Origin: Thalassospiraceae bacterium LMO-JJ14
Lineage (GTDB): Bacteria; Pseudomonadota; Alphaproteobacteria; Rhodospirillales; Casp-alpha2
Direction: 5' to 3'
Length of the DNA: 64,000 nt
Assembly (NCBI GenBank): GCA_021555105.2
Contig: CP134604.1
Coordinates: forward strand, 806,001 to 870,000
Every line of letters begins with the position of its first letter. Position 1 is the stretch's first letter. The translations under genes were made by a program, and so were the position numbers. This document shows positions 36,720 through 45,066 of the stretch, in pieces. The notes under the pieces were generated by a model, which made no database searches, was not told the origin of the DNA, and saw nothing but the letters and a program-made list of their open reading frames with translations.

Positions 36720-37626
36720 CAGTATCAAGCGTAGGGATCTCGCTGACCGCCGTCGACCACGCGGGGTCGGCGTGCTTGGCCCAGTAAAGTTCTGTCAGGC
36801 GGCGGGTCGTCGGCCCGGCTGTGCCGTCACCAATCGCGACCCCGTCAATGGTCGTTACCGCCATGAGGCCACCGGCGGTTGATGTCGCAAACACTTCGTC
36901 CGCCCCGCGAAGCGCATCGCCCGGCAGGGGGCAGGCCTCAACAGGGATTTGCAGTTCGCGTGCAAGCTCAATGGCGGTTTGCCGGGTGATCCCTTCGAGC
37001 ACGCCGCTGTCCGGTGTCCGGACTTTACCGTCCTTGATGACGAAGACATTGAACCCCGGGCCTTCGGTGACAAAGCCGTCCTGATCCAGCAAGATTACGT
37101 TGTCCGCATCCCGCTCGTAGGCGCCATAAAGCGCCATCACGAAATCCAGCCAGTGATAGTTCTTTACGCGCGGATCGACGGCGGCGGGTGGAATGCGGGT
37201 AATGTCGGAGATCGCCACATTCATCCCGGCGTTGCGGTTTTCCGGCTTCACGATCCAGCCGAACGGAATGGCGAAGCAGATCAGGTTGTTCACGGCGTCG
37301 CGGGGATCGCGGGAAAATGTCGGCGACACACCCCGGGTCAGGATCATCTCGACATAGGCGTCTTCATGTCCTGAGCGGCGGACGCATTCGGCCAGAATGC
37401 CTTCAAGTTCGGCCCGGTTCACCGGCAGCGTCATATGCAGCCGGTCGATCGAGGTCAGGAATCGCTCAATATGCTTGTCCAGACGGAAAAACCGGTTTTG
37501 CCAGACGTGCACCACGTCATAGGTGGCATCCGAGCGCAGAAAACCCCAGTCGAGGACGGAGATTCTCGCGTCGGCCATCGGTGCAAAGTTCCCATTGATA
37601 TAGGCAATGCCGGGTGGCGTGGTCAT
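36709..37626 (-). CDS. Fold-type IV PLP aminotransferase, (R)-amine transaminase-like
   Basis: A 305-aa enzyme of aminotransferase class IV, the branched-chain / D-amino acid / aminodeoxychorismate lyase fold. The PLP Lys is in RVKNYHWLDF. Features that I associate with (R)-selective amine transaminases are seen: WGFLRSDATYDVVHVW near residue 27-42, the MILTRGVSPTFSRDPR block, AISDITRIPP and DGFVTEGPGFNVFVI. A branched-chain acid role cannot be excluded. The last codons and the stop lie in the REP-like repeat. The gene converges on acdR and is alone on its strand. Confidence 0.8.
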   Translation of the reverse strand: MTTPPGIAYINGNFAPMADARISVLDWGFLRSDATYDVVHVWQNRFFRLDKHIERFLTSIDRLHMTLPVNRAELEGILAECVRRSGHEDAYVEMILTRGVSPTFSRDPRDAVNNLICFAIPFGWIVKPENRNAGMNVAISDITRIPPAAVDPRVKNYHWLDFVMALYGAYERDADNVILLDQDGFVTEGPGFNVFVIKDGKVRTPDSGVLEGITRQTAIELARELQIPVEACPLPGDALRGADEVFATSTAGGLMAVTTIDGVAIGDGTAGPTTRRLTELYWAKHADPAWSTAVSEIPTLDTASS

Positions 37627-37689
37627 GTGGGCTCCTGTCCGTTGGTGTGAATGGAGCCTACATTAACCCGTCGTTGCCCTGAACCTTAA

Positions 37690-38574
37690 TCAGCCGCGGC
37701 CCTCCAGAAAGTCGATTTCGGCGGCAAGGGATGTTGCCATGAAATCCATGAACGCGCGCACCCGTCCTGTATGGCGCAGGTCTTCATGTGTCAGCAACCA
37801 GAGCGCACTGCCGGCCGCATCTATGGGCGGCGCGAGACGTGTCAGCTTGGGGCGCCGGTCGGTCATGAAACAGGCAAGCAGGGCTGCTCCCATGCCCGCT
37901 TCGCAGGCATGCAGCAAACCGAGCAGACTGTTGGAGCGCAAGGCAATATGGGCATCGGGGAATTGCCGGCGGAACCATTTGTCGGAGCTCAGGTGCGCGA
38001 GGCTCTCGTCGACGCGGAGCCAGTCCATGTCGGCAAGTACACCGGCGTGTTTCTTCGCATAGGACTTTGCCGCATAGGGCGCGAAGGCGAGACCGCAAAG
38101 GCGGCGGCCGACCAGGGTTTCCGGTGGGGTGATGGTTGGGCGCACGGCGACGTCGGCCTGGCGTTTCGACAGATTGACGTGCTGGTTGTCGAGCACCAGT
38201 TCCAGCCGGATGCCGGGATACGCCTTGTTGAATGCCGCCAGATGCGGGCCCAGCAGGTTTTCCGCAAGGGTGTCCGTGGTAGTAACGACGAGCGAGCCTT
38301 CGAGCTTTAGGTCCTGGCCGCTGATCCGGAGATCGACGCGCTCGATCTCGTGCTCGACCCGAAGTGCCGACGCCCGCATTTCCTCGCCCGCCAGCGTCAG
38401 CACATAGCCGCTTTGCAGACGTTCGAACAACCGTACGCCAAGCCCGTCCTCGAACGCATTGATGCGCCGGAACACGGTCGAATGATTGACGCCGAGCGCC
38501 TTCGCCGCACCGCTCAAAGATCCACTGCGGGCGATCTCCAGAAAGACGCGCAGATCATCCCAGGCAAAGCTCAT
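37690..38574 (-). CDS. LysR family transcriptional regulator
   Basis: A 294-aa regulator: winged helix-turn-helix at residues 1-60 (MSFAWDDLRVFLEIARSGS ... AKALGVNHSTVFRRINAFE) and a co-inducer-binding domain after about residue 90. The ATG at 38574 follows GAGGG; a longer frame to 38652 overlaps the regulatory gap and has no site. It is divergent from a doxX and a dioxygenase gene that it probably controls, as in the same arrangement in other proteobacteria. Confidence 0.9.
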   Translation of the reverse strand: MSFAWDDLRVFLEIARSGSLSGAAKALGVNHSTVFRRINAFEDGLGVRLFERLQSGYVLTLAGEEMRASALRVEHEIERVDLRISGQDLKLEGSLVVTTTDTLAENLLGPHLAAFNKAYPGIRLELVLDNQHVNLSKRQADVAVRPTITPPETLVGRRLCGLAFAPYAAKSYAKKHAGVLADMDWLRVDESLAHLSSDKWFRRQFPDAHIALRSNSLLGLLHACEAGMGAALLACFMTDRRPKLTRLAPPIDAAGSALWLLTHEDLRHTGRVRAFMDFMATSLAAEIDFLEGRG

Positions 38575-38598
38575 CGGGCCCTCATATGGATTTGCAAA

Positions 38599-38621
38599 AA
38601 TGCAATATAATAATGCAATAT
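38599..38621. promoter_or_regulatory. Putative LysR operator: direct repeats between divergent genes
   Basis: AATGCAATAT occurs twice, at 38599-38608 and 38612-38621, thirteen bases apart start to start, with further TTGCAA/TTTGC pieces from 38591 to 38640. The AT-rich gap lies directly in front of the LysR gene and 97 bases before the doxX gene. Confidence 0.45.
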
Positions 38622-38717
38622 TTGCCAATGTCTTTGCAATACGGAAAGGCATAAGGTCTGTCTCAACGCGTCTGGCGAGGTGCCGGGCGCATCCAGAATA
38701 AAGATGAGGACGGAGCT

Positions 38718-39176
38718 ATGTCGGACAACAATATCAATACGCAGACCGCGCCTTACGGCGCTTTTATTCTCCGGGTATCGCTGGGCGTGATGTTCATCGC
38801 GCACGGGCTGATCCTTAAATACTTCACCTTCACACTGGCCGGGACGGCGCAGTATTTTGAAAGCATCGGCTATCCGGCGTTCTTGGCGTATGTCGTTTTT
38901 GCCGCTGAAACTCTGGGCGGGATTGCCCTTGTGCTCGGCTTCCAGACGCGGCTCGTGGCCTTCGCGCTGATGCCGATCCTGGTCGGTGCAACGCTGCAGC
39001 ATGTGCCGAACGGCTGGGTCTTTTCGACCCAGGGAGGCGGCTGGGAATACCCGGTGTTCCTGATCGTGGCCTCGGCGGTGCAGGGCCTGCTGGGCGGCGG
39101 TGCGTTCGCGCTCAGCAAGCGTGAATTCCCTCTGCCGGTGCTTTCCCCCGGCAACCGCGCTGTGGCGTCGAACTGA
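38718..39176 (+). CDS. DoxX family protein
   Basis: A 152-aa membrane protein with four hydrophobic segments and the DoxX pattern RVSLGVMFIAHGLILKYF ... FAAETLGGIALVLGF. It lies 73 bp ahead of a class III dioxygenase gene and opposite a LysR gene; this trio recurs in proteobacteria. Its role is unknown. GAGGACGGAGC precedes the start. Confidence 0.9.
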   Translation: MSDNNINTQTAPYGAFILRVSLGVMFIAHGLILKYFTFTLAGTAQYFESIGYPAFLAYVVFAAETLGGIALVLGFQTRLVAFALMPILVGATLQHVPNGWVFSTQGGGWEYPVFLIVASAVQGLLGGGAFALSKREFPLPVLSPGNRAVASN

Positions 39177-39249
39177 GGCCACGCTTAACATAGGGCGGCG
39201 GGTGTCTCCTGTGCCTGCCGCCCTTCGCTTATGAACGAGGACAAGAAAA

Positions 39250-40029
39250 ATGCCGATCCCCGCTCTCTTTGTATCGCACGGCGCGCCGACGGTGATCCTC
39301 GATGAAAGCCCGGTCCGGACCTTCCTGACGAAGCTTGCCGAGACCGTTGAGACGCCCGATGCGATCCTTGCCGTCTCGGCGCACTGGGAAACCGAAACAC
39401 CGATGCTCAGCGACGCCGCGAACCCCGAAACCATCTATGATTTTTATGGTTTTCCGGGGGCGATGTATCAGCTCAGCTATCCCGCGCCGGGCGCACCCGA
39501 ACTCGCGGAGAAAACGCGGAAACTGTTGGTGGATAACGATCTCGGCCCGGTCGACATGGCTGAACGCGGGCTCGATCACGGGGCCTGGGTGCCGCTGATG
39601 CTGGGCTGGCCCAAGGCCGACATTCCGGTGACGCAACTGTCCATCCAGCCGCACAAAGATCCGTCCTGGCACTACCGGATGGGTGAGGCGTTACGGCCGC
39701 TCAGGGACGACAATGTGCTGATCCTGGCGTCCGGGAATCTGACCCACAACCTGCAGGAATTCAGGGGCCATACCCTTGATTCCGAACCGGAACCCTGGGC
39801 CCGCGCGTTCGATGAGTGGGCCGGTTGGGCGATTTGCGAAGGGCGCACGGAGGACCTGCTGGATTACCGCCGCCTGGCGCCGGAAGCGGTCCGTAACCAC
39901 CCGACCGACGAGCACCTGTTGCCGCTGTTCGTGGCCATGGGCGCAGGATCGCCGGGGCAGTCCGGACGGCATCTGCACAAGAGCTACACCTATGGCGTGC
40001 TGGCCATGGATGCCTTTGCATTTTCCTGA
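39250..40029 (+). CDS. Extradiol ring-cleavage dioxygenase, class III (4,5-DOPA dioxygenase family)
   Basis: A 259-aa LigB-fold enzyme that cleaves catechols next to the ring hydroxyls with Fe(II) or Zn. Metal and catalytic His are seen in FVSHGAPTVIL (His10), VSAHWETE and GLDHGAWVPL. It resembles YgiD/DODA-type proteins. ACGAGGAC lies upstream of the start. It follows doxX and stops one base before the next, convergent, gene. The true substrate is unknown. Confidence 0.9.
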   Translation: MPIPALFVSHGAPTVILDESPVRTFLTKLAETVETPDAILAVSAHWETETPMLSDAANPETIYDFYGFPGAMYQLSYPAPGAPELAEKTRKLLVDNDLGPVDMAERGLDHGAWVPLMLGWPKADIPVTQLSIQPHKDPSWHYRMGEALRPLRDDNVLILASGNLTHNLQEFRGHTLDSEPEPWARAFDEWAGWAICEGRTEDLLDYRRLAPEAVRNHPTDEHLLPLFVAMGAGSPGQSGRHLHKSYTYGVLAMDAFAFS

Positions 40030-40644
40030 TTAAAGCTGCTTGGTTTCCGAAAATCGCCGGAAGTCTTTACCATTATCAACGTCGTTTAGCGTTTTTAAGG
40101 CCGTATAAGACGCATTTTGGAGATTGCTCACCGTGTCGGCCAGCGCGTGCGGTCCGGACCACCGCACACCGGCGAAGATCTGCCGTGTCACCGGGCGGCG
40201 TTTCAGCCCGACCAGCCAGTATCCACCATCCCCGGCGGGACCGAAAACCGCGTCCCGGCGGCCGAGCGCGCGAAAGGCGTCGGCGATGTCAGCGGGACGG
40301 ATTTCGGGAATGTCGGCGCCGATGATCACCACCGGCCCCGGCGGCAAGGCATCGAAGACGCGCTGCATCCGCTCACCCAGATTGCCCCGGCCCTGGGCAA
40401 TGCGCGCCACGCCCCGGGGCCAGACCCCGTTATCGAAAAGCGCCGTATCCGGTGCGCAGGCGATCAGCGTTTCGAAGCGCGGATCGCGGCCCATCCTTCG
40501 CGCCAGAGAGAACAGCATGACACGATAGAACCGCCACGCCTGAACGTGACCGATGTCGCGCGCAAGCCGCGTCTTGACCCGCCCGAGACGCGGTGCCTTG
40601 GCGAAGATCACAAGGCGCGGGCGAAACGCCGGGTCCGCCCTCAC
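40030..40644 (-). CDS. TIGR04282 family glycosyltransferase-like protein (DUF2064)
   Basis: A 204-aa protein of the GT-A fold (family also known as rSAM/selenodomain-associated transferase 1, or arsenosugar biosynthesis glycosyltransferase). Seen are RPRLVIFAKAPRLGRVKTRLA at the N-terminus (in pieces), IGADIPEIRPADIADAFRAL and GPAGDGGYWLVGLKR. The start is GTG at 40644, which overlaps the stop of the upstream gene in GTGA, so translation is coupled. The frame remains open upstream but this is antisense-like shadow. Donor and acceptor are unknown, and no arsM gene is nearby. Confidence 0.85.
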   Translation of the reverse strand: MRADPAFRPRLVIFAKAPRLGRVKTRLARDIGHVQAWRFYRVMLFSLARRMGRDPRFETLIACAPDTALFDNGVWPRGVARIAQGRGNLGERMQRVFDALPPGPVVIIGADIPEIRPADIADAFRALGRRDAVFGPAGDGGYWLVGLKRRPVTRQIFAGVRWSGPHALADTVSNLQNASYTALKTLNDVDNGKDFRRFSETKQL

Positions 40645-41342
40645 CGGTAAAATTTCCAGATCATGGCCGGCGGCACGCCGAAGAAATACAAAATCAGGCA
40701 GGCAAGGTTCCGGAGCGGGCGAAGCACCCAGCCGTCGCGCCGGTAGCGTTTCGCCGAGGTCACCGCGGCGCTGGCAAGCGGATGCAGCCGGGGCTGGCCG
40801 ATGCGCCGCACCAGATCCACGTCCTCCATGATCGGGATCGCCTTGAAGCCGCCCAGGTGGTCGTAATAGTCCCTCGAAATCAGCAGCCCCTGATCGCCGT
40901 ACGGCAGGCCGAAGGTCCTGGCGCGCCAGTTGGCGAGGTTCTCGACGCGCCGCGCTTCGGGGGCGGGGTCGTTGAGGACGAGTGTGAAATACGCGGCATG
41001 AAAGTTGTGACCGGGCGTGCGCATGAAGTGCTCGACGATCGCCACCCAGCCCGGCTGCGGCTGCGTGTCCGAATGCCAGAACAGAAACCACGGACCGCGC
41101 GCCACGCTGGCCCCCGCCGCCAGTTGCCGGCCGCGCCCTCTGGGACCGGAAAGCACGCGCACGCCTGCCAGCTCGGCGGCCTCGCGGGTGCCGTCGACGG
41201 ACCCGCCGTCGCTGACGACGATCTCCCACGCCTCGGGGCGCATCGCCAGCGCGTCCAGCGTGCGCAGCAGATCGTCGCGGCAGTTGAGGGTCGGGATGAT
41301 GATGCTGAGCACGCGCGCGTCTGCCGTCAGTTCCGGAAGCAT
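40641..41342 (-). CDS. TIGR04283 family glycosyltransferase, GT2 fold
   Basis: A 233-aa family 2 glycosyltransferase. Seen are LSIIIPTLNC, VVSDGGSVDGT and the acidic FWHSDTQPQPG (D-x-D-like), then LPYGDQGLLISRDYY and IPIMEDVDLVRRI. One hydrophobic segment is at the C-terminus (LACLILYFFGVPPAMIW). It is the usual partner of TIGR04282 proteins. The two genes overlap by 4 bp. A strong terminator (41355-41386) separates it from the small gene upstream. Confidence 0.87.
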   Translation of the reverse strand: MLPELTADARVLSIIIPTLNCRDDLLRTLDALAMRPEAWEIVVSDGGSVDGTREAAELAGVRVLSGPRGRGRQLAAGASVARGPWFLFWHSDTQPQPGWVAIVEHFMRTPGHNFHAAYFTLVLNDPAPEARRVENLANWRARTFGLPYGDQGLLISRDYYDHLGGFKAIPIMEDVDLVRRIGQPRLHPLASAAVTSAKRYRRDGWVLRPLRNLACLILYFFGVPPAMIWKFYR

Positions 41343-41354
41343 AAATTTTCGCGC

Positions 41355-41386
41355 AAAAAAAAGACGGACACAACGGCCCGTCTTTT
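41355..41386 (-). terminator. Rho-independent terminator of the 43-aa protein gene
   Basis: On the minus strand AAAAGACGG pairs with CCGTCTTTT around a 10-base loop, followed by a T-run of eight. It lies 38 bases behind the small protein gene and ends its transcript before the glycosyltransferases. Confidence 0.75.
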
Positions 41387-41423
41387 AAAGTTCCGGAAGG
41401 GATGGTTCCGGGTGGTTCGTCCT

Positions 41424-41555
41424 TCAGATGGCGCGGATCGAACGCTCGATCGCAACCACCAGTTTGTAAACGCCGCTCGAGATAAGATCGGAAATGCTCA
41501 GGCCCAGGTTCTGGCCGGCGACTTCATAGGCGTTCATGTGCTGCATCGTGTTCAT
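41424..41555 (-). CDS. Small 43-aa protein, unrecognised
   Basis: A short frame with GGAGAA eight bases before the ATG at 41555. The product begins MNTMQHMNAYEVAGQNLGL, then has an amphipathic/hydrophobic stretch (LISSGVYKLVVAIERSI). It has its own terminator and is divergent from a GcvA-like regulator gene, both signs of a real gene. It may be a short membrane-active or regulatory peptide; no family is recognised. Its length is below the usual cut-off for gene callers. Confidence 0.6.
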   Translation of the reverse strand: MNTMQHMNAYEVAGQNLGLSISDLISSGVYKLVVAIERSIRAI

Positions 41556-41680
41556 GTCAATTCTCCAAAATTTGTGTGAAGCATCATCGCTTCGTTGAAC
41601 AAAGAATTACGCCGAAACCGCGTTGCCGGCAAACGACTAATTTTCATATACAGATGAGAAAAACTAAACTATAAAAAGTC

Positions 41681-42598
41681 ATGGAACGGCTCCCGCCCCT
41701 GAATGGTCTGCGCGCTTTCGAAGCCGCCGCCCGGCATCTGAGCTTCAGCCGCGCGGCCGAGGAGCTGTTCGTTACGCCTGCCGCAATTAGCCATCAAATC
41801 AAGGGGTTAGAGGATTATCTCGGGGTCACGCTGTTCCGCCGCATGCCGCGCGCGGTGATGCTGACGGACGATGCGCAATTGATCCTGCCGCTGGTATCCG
41901 AGGGCTTCGACAAACTGGCGCAGGCGGCAACGTTGTTGAAGGAATCTGAGTCTTCCGGGGTGCTGACGGTGTCTTCCGCGCCGACCTTTGCGCAAAAGTG
42001 GCTGCTCGAGCATCTGGAAGATTTTACCGACGCCTATCCCGACATCAACGTGCGCCTCGACGCGCGTCTCGATACCGTCGATTTCGACCGCGACGGCGTC
42101 GACGTGGCGATCCGCCTCGGCGCCGGCAAGTATCCGGGCATGCGTGTGCACCAGCTTTTCGACGAGCAGGTGACGCCGGTCTGCCACCCGAAGTACCTGG
42201 ACGGGCCGCACGCCCTGAAGTCACCCGAAGACCTCAGGCATCACACGCTTTTGCACGTTGACTGGGGCAACATCAACGCGCCGTTCCCGGATTGGCAGAT
42301 GTGGCTGGCGTCGGTCGGCGTCGAGGATGTGGACTACACGCGGGGCCCGGTGTTCACGGTCGAGGGCATGGCCATCGACGCCGCCGCGCGCGGCACCGGC
42401 GTGGCGTTGGCATCGACCTATGCGGTGGCCGACGACATCAAGGCGGGCCGACTTATGGCGCCGTTCGACCGCCGCCTGACATCTGAGATTTCCTACTGGG
42501 TGGTGGCGCCCGAGCGCAGCGCCGACCAGCCCAAGGTCAAGGCGTTTCGCGAGTGGATTGTCAGGCGGGCGAAGGAAACCGGCCTGACGGGCGGGTAG
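41681..42598 (+). CDS. LysR family regulator, GcvA-like
   Basis: A 305-aa regulator that starts PPLNGLRAFEAAARHLSFSRAA, the typical GcvA-type N-terminus, with the winged helix to residue 65 and the ligand domain after 90. A CTAAT box, the core of GcvA sites, is at 41637-41641 in the gap before the gene, beside TTTTCAT...ATGAGAAAA. It is divergent from the 43-aa protein gene, which is the likeliest target along with itself. Confidence 0.9.
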   Translation: MERLPPLNGLRAFEAAARHLSFSRAAEELFVTPAAISHQIKGLEDYLGVTLFRRMPRAVMLTDDAQLILPLVSEGFDKLAQAATLLKESESSGVLTVSSAPTFAQKWLLEHLEDFTDAYPDINVRLDARLDTVDFDRDGVDVAIRLGAGKYPGMRVHQLFDEQVTPVCHPKYLDGPHALKSPEDLRHHTLLHVDWGNINAPFPDWQMWLASVGVEDVDYTRGPVFTVEGMAIDAAARGTGVALASTYAVADDIKAGRLMAPFDRRLTSEISYWVVAPERSADQPKVKAFREWIVRRAKETGLTGG

Positions 42599-42641
42599 GG
42601 CGGAGCGCCCCTCTCCCTCCCACGTGCTGCGCCCGCGGCCC

Positions 42642-42663
42642 CTCCCTCTCCCGGGAGAGGGAG
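42642..42663. repeat. Perfect GC-rich palindrome, 22 bp
   Basis: The sequence CTCCCTCTCCC and its inverted copy GGGAGAGGGAG join without a spacer between the convergent gcvA-like and sbtA-like genes. Related GC-rich inverted repeats are found at 23308, 48126 and 49106. Confidence 0.6.
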
Positions 42664-42705
42664 CCGCCCATAGCTATCGGCAGCTTCTGCGCCGCACCAG
42701 CCGAC

Positions 42706-43668
42706 TTATCCCGCCAGCACCGCTTGCGCGCACCAGATATACAGCGGGATGCCGACGATCAGGTTGAACGGGAACGTCACGCCCAGCGACAGCGAGGTGT
42801 AGATCGACGGATTGACCTCGGGCATGGCGATCCGCATCGCCGCCGGTACGGCGATATATGACGCCGACGCTGCCAGCGTCATCAGCAGCACGGCGTTGCC
42901 GGGCATGAGCCCGAGCACAAAGGCACTTCCCAGGCCCAGCGATGCGCCGATTGCCGGCATGAGGATACCGAAGGCGAGCGATCCCGCAGACAGGACGCGC
43001 CGGTCGCGCCGAAGTCCGTCGCCGGTCTTCAGCCCCATGTCCAAAAGGAACAGGCACAGCACGCCGTGCAGCGGATCGAAGAAGAACGGCTTGATCTTGG
43101 CACCGCCGTCGGCGCCGATGATGATGCCGATGACCAGCGCACCGATGATCAGGTAGATGCTCTCGTTCCAGAGCACGGTTCTCAGAATCTCGCCGACAGG
43201 TGGCCGTTTCATGTTGCCCTGCCCGGCGAGGGCCAGCCCGGTGGCGATGGCGGGGGCTTCCATCAGCGCCGCGACGGCAACCATGCCGGCGGCGAAGCCG
43301 ATACCTGCCTCGCCCAGGACCGTGCCGGCGGCGATGAAGGTAACGATGCTGATCGAGCCGTAGTGCGCGGCGATGGCGCCGGCCTCGCGGCGGTCGAAAC
43401 CGGTCATGGCTCTGAGCATCGCGAAAGCGATGAGCGGCATGGCGAAGCTCAGCGCGATACCCGTAACCGACGCGCCGATGATCCCGCCAAGTCCCTCGGT
43501 CGAGATCGCCACGCCGCCTTTAAGACCGATGGCGGCAAGCAGATACAGCGCGATTGCTTTTGAGAAGTTCTCTGAAATGCGGACGTCGACGGCGGCCAGT
43601 GCACCGGCAAGGCCGAGTGCGAAGAAAAGCACAGGTGCGGACAGCAGTGTCGATGCGAGAAGATCCAT
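42706..43668 (-). CDS. Sodium-dependent bicarbonate transporter SbtA family
   Basis: A 320-aa protein with ten hydrophobic segments and the glycine-rich core of the family (IGLKGGVAISTEG, AHYGSISIVTF, MEAPAIATGLAL). SbtA in cyanobacteria imports bicarbonate with sodium; in a heterotroph the substrate may differ. AAGGGGGAC precedes the start. It lies 58 bp behind nhaA on the same strand, so the sodium-proton antiporter may supply the sodium gradient for it. Confidence 0.85.
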   Translation of the reverse strand: MDLLASTLLSAPVLFFALGLAGALAAVDVRISENFSKAIALYLLAAIGLKGGVAISTEGLGGIIGASVTGIALSFAMPLIAFAMLRAMTGFDRREAGAIAAHYGSISIVTFIAAGTVLGEAGIGFAAGMVAVAALMEAPAIATGLALAGQGNMKRPPVGEILRTVLWNESIYLIIGALVIGIIIGADGGAKIKPFFFDPLHGVLCLFLLDMGLKTGDGLRRDRRVLSAGSLAFGILMPAIGASLGLGSAFVLGLMPGNAVLLMTLAASASYIAVPAAMRIAMPEVNPSIYTSLSLGVTFPFNLIVGIPLYIWCAQAVLAG

Positions 43669-43726
43669 TTTAGTCCCCCTTGTTAGTCCCCTTGGTCAAA
43701 GCGCCGGCAGCACCGGCGCGCGAATT

Positions 43727-44932
43727 TCAGGCGGGCGACGACGACGGCGCCGCCATCACGGAAGTGCGCCGCGATGCCAGGCGCAACACCGTGTAACCGA
43801 GCACCGCCGACAGGCACGAACCGCCCAGGACGCCGAAGCGCACCTGCGCCGCCAGCGCCGGTTCGGCGAAAGCCAGCCCGCCGATGAACAGGCTCATGGT
43901 GAAGCCGATCCCGGTCAGCAGTGAGATGCCGTAGATATGCAGCCAGGTTGCATCCTCGGGCAGTGCACACAGGCGCAGACGCACGGCGGCGAAGCAGAAC
44001 CCCATGACCCCGATCTGCTTGCCCACGAACAGCCCGAGCGCGATGCCGAGCGGGACCGGCTGCAAAAGGTCGCCGGGCTGAAATCCGGCAAGCGGAATGC
44101 CCGAGTTGGCGAAGGCGAAGACCGGCATGACAAGAAACGCGACCCACGGATGCAGCGCATGTTCGATATCGTGATAGCGGGTCGGGCGCGGATCGTTGGC
44201 GGTCGGCCGCAACGGCAGGGTCAGCGCGATCAGCACACCGGCCAGCGTGGCATGTACACCGGACTTGAGCACCATTACCCAGAGCACGATGCCGACCAGG
44301 AGGTAAGGTGTCAGCGCGCGGATGCCGAGGCGGTTAAAGAGGACAAGGATGGACGCGGCGCCCAAAGACACCGTCAGTGCATAAAGCGACAGGTCCTCGG
44401 TATAGAAAAAGGCGATGATCAGGATCGCGCCCAGGTCATCGATGATCGCTATCGCCAGCAGGAACACCTTCAGCGACACCGGCACCCGGTTGCCGAGCAG
44501 CGAAAGTACGCCGAGGGCGAAGGCGATATCCGTCGCCGAGGGGATCGCCCAACCGCTGGCGGCGGCGGCGTCACCGGATGTAATCGCGAGATAAATCAGC
44601 GCCGGTGCGGCCATACCGCCGATGGCGGCGAGCGCCGGCAAACTCGCCTGATCGAAACTCGACAGGCGGCCGGTCAGCACCTCGCGCTTGATTTCGAGGC
44701 CCACCATGAAAAAGAAAACGGCCATCAGGCCGTCGTTGATCCAGAGCAGCAGGGGTTTGTCGATGACCAGACCCCCAACCCCGACGACGACGGGAAGGCC
44801 GAGCAGGCTGTCGTAGAGCCAGGCCAATGGCGAATTTTCCATGGCCATCGCCAGTGCGGCGGCGATGACGAGCAGGACTCCGGGGGCCGCTTCGTGATGC
44901 AGGAGCTGGTTTAAAGATTGCTTATCAGACAT
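43727..44932 (-). CDS. nhaA: Na+/H+ antiporter NhaA
   Basis: A 401-aa inner-membrane antiporter that exports sodium in exchange for protons. The substrate motif PSATDIAFALGVLSLLG has the two-Asp core (Asp in ATDIAFA and in IIDDLGAI), and GLEIKREVLTGRL is the usual N-terminal signature. The length agrees with NhaA. AAGGTG precedes the ATG. It appears to start an nhaA-sbtA operon. Confidence 0.95.
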   Translation of the reverse strand: MSDKQSLNQLLHHEAAPGVLLVIAAALAMAMENSPLAWLYDSLLGLPVVVGVGGLVIDKPLLLWINDGLMAVFFFMVGLEIKREVLTGRLSSFDQASLPALAAIGGMAAPALIYLAITSGDAAAASGWAIPSATDIAFALGVLSLLGNRVPVSLKVFLLAIAIIDDLGAILIIAFFYTEDLSLYALTVSLGAASILVLFNRLGIRALTPYLLVGIVLWVMVLKSGVHATLAGVLIALTLPLRPTANDPRPTRYHDIEHALHPWVAFLVMPVFAFANSGIPLAGFQPGDLLQPVPLGIALGLFVGKQIGVMGFCFAAVRLRLCALPEDATWLHIYGISLLTGIGFTMSLFIGGLAFAEPALAAQVRFGVLGGSCLSAVLGYTVLRLASRRTSVMAAPSSSPA

Positions 44933-44941
44933 AAAACACCT

Positions 44942-45024
44942 TAAACATACTAAAACATATATAAACAGCGTGTAACTTAGTCAGAAATTTATAAACATCA
45001 ATACTTGGATATCTAAAATTTCTG
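44942..45024. promoter_or_regulatory. AT-rich divergent promoter gap with inverted repeat
   Basis: CAGAAATTT (44982-44990) and AAATTTCTG (45016-45024) form a perfect 9-bp inverted repeat spaced by 25 bases, and TAAACAT/TAAACA appears several times (44942 onward). It separates nhaA from the small HTH gene and may be the binding region of that protein. Confidence 0.4.
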
Positions 45025-45066
45025 TCATATAAGAAACTTTTCTGAGACATGGTGGAGGAGAGATTC

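Noticed and set aside
40645-41373. N-terminal extension of the TIGR04282 protein
   Set aside because: The upstream part of that frame is antisense-like, Arg-rich and overlaps the complete TIGR04283 gene; the GTG at 40644 is coupled by GTGA.
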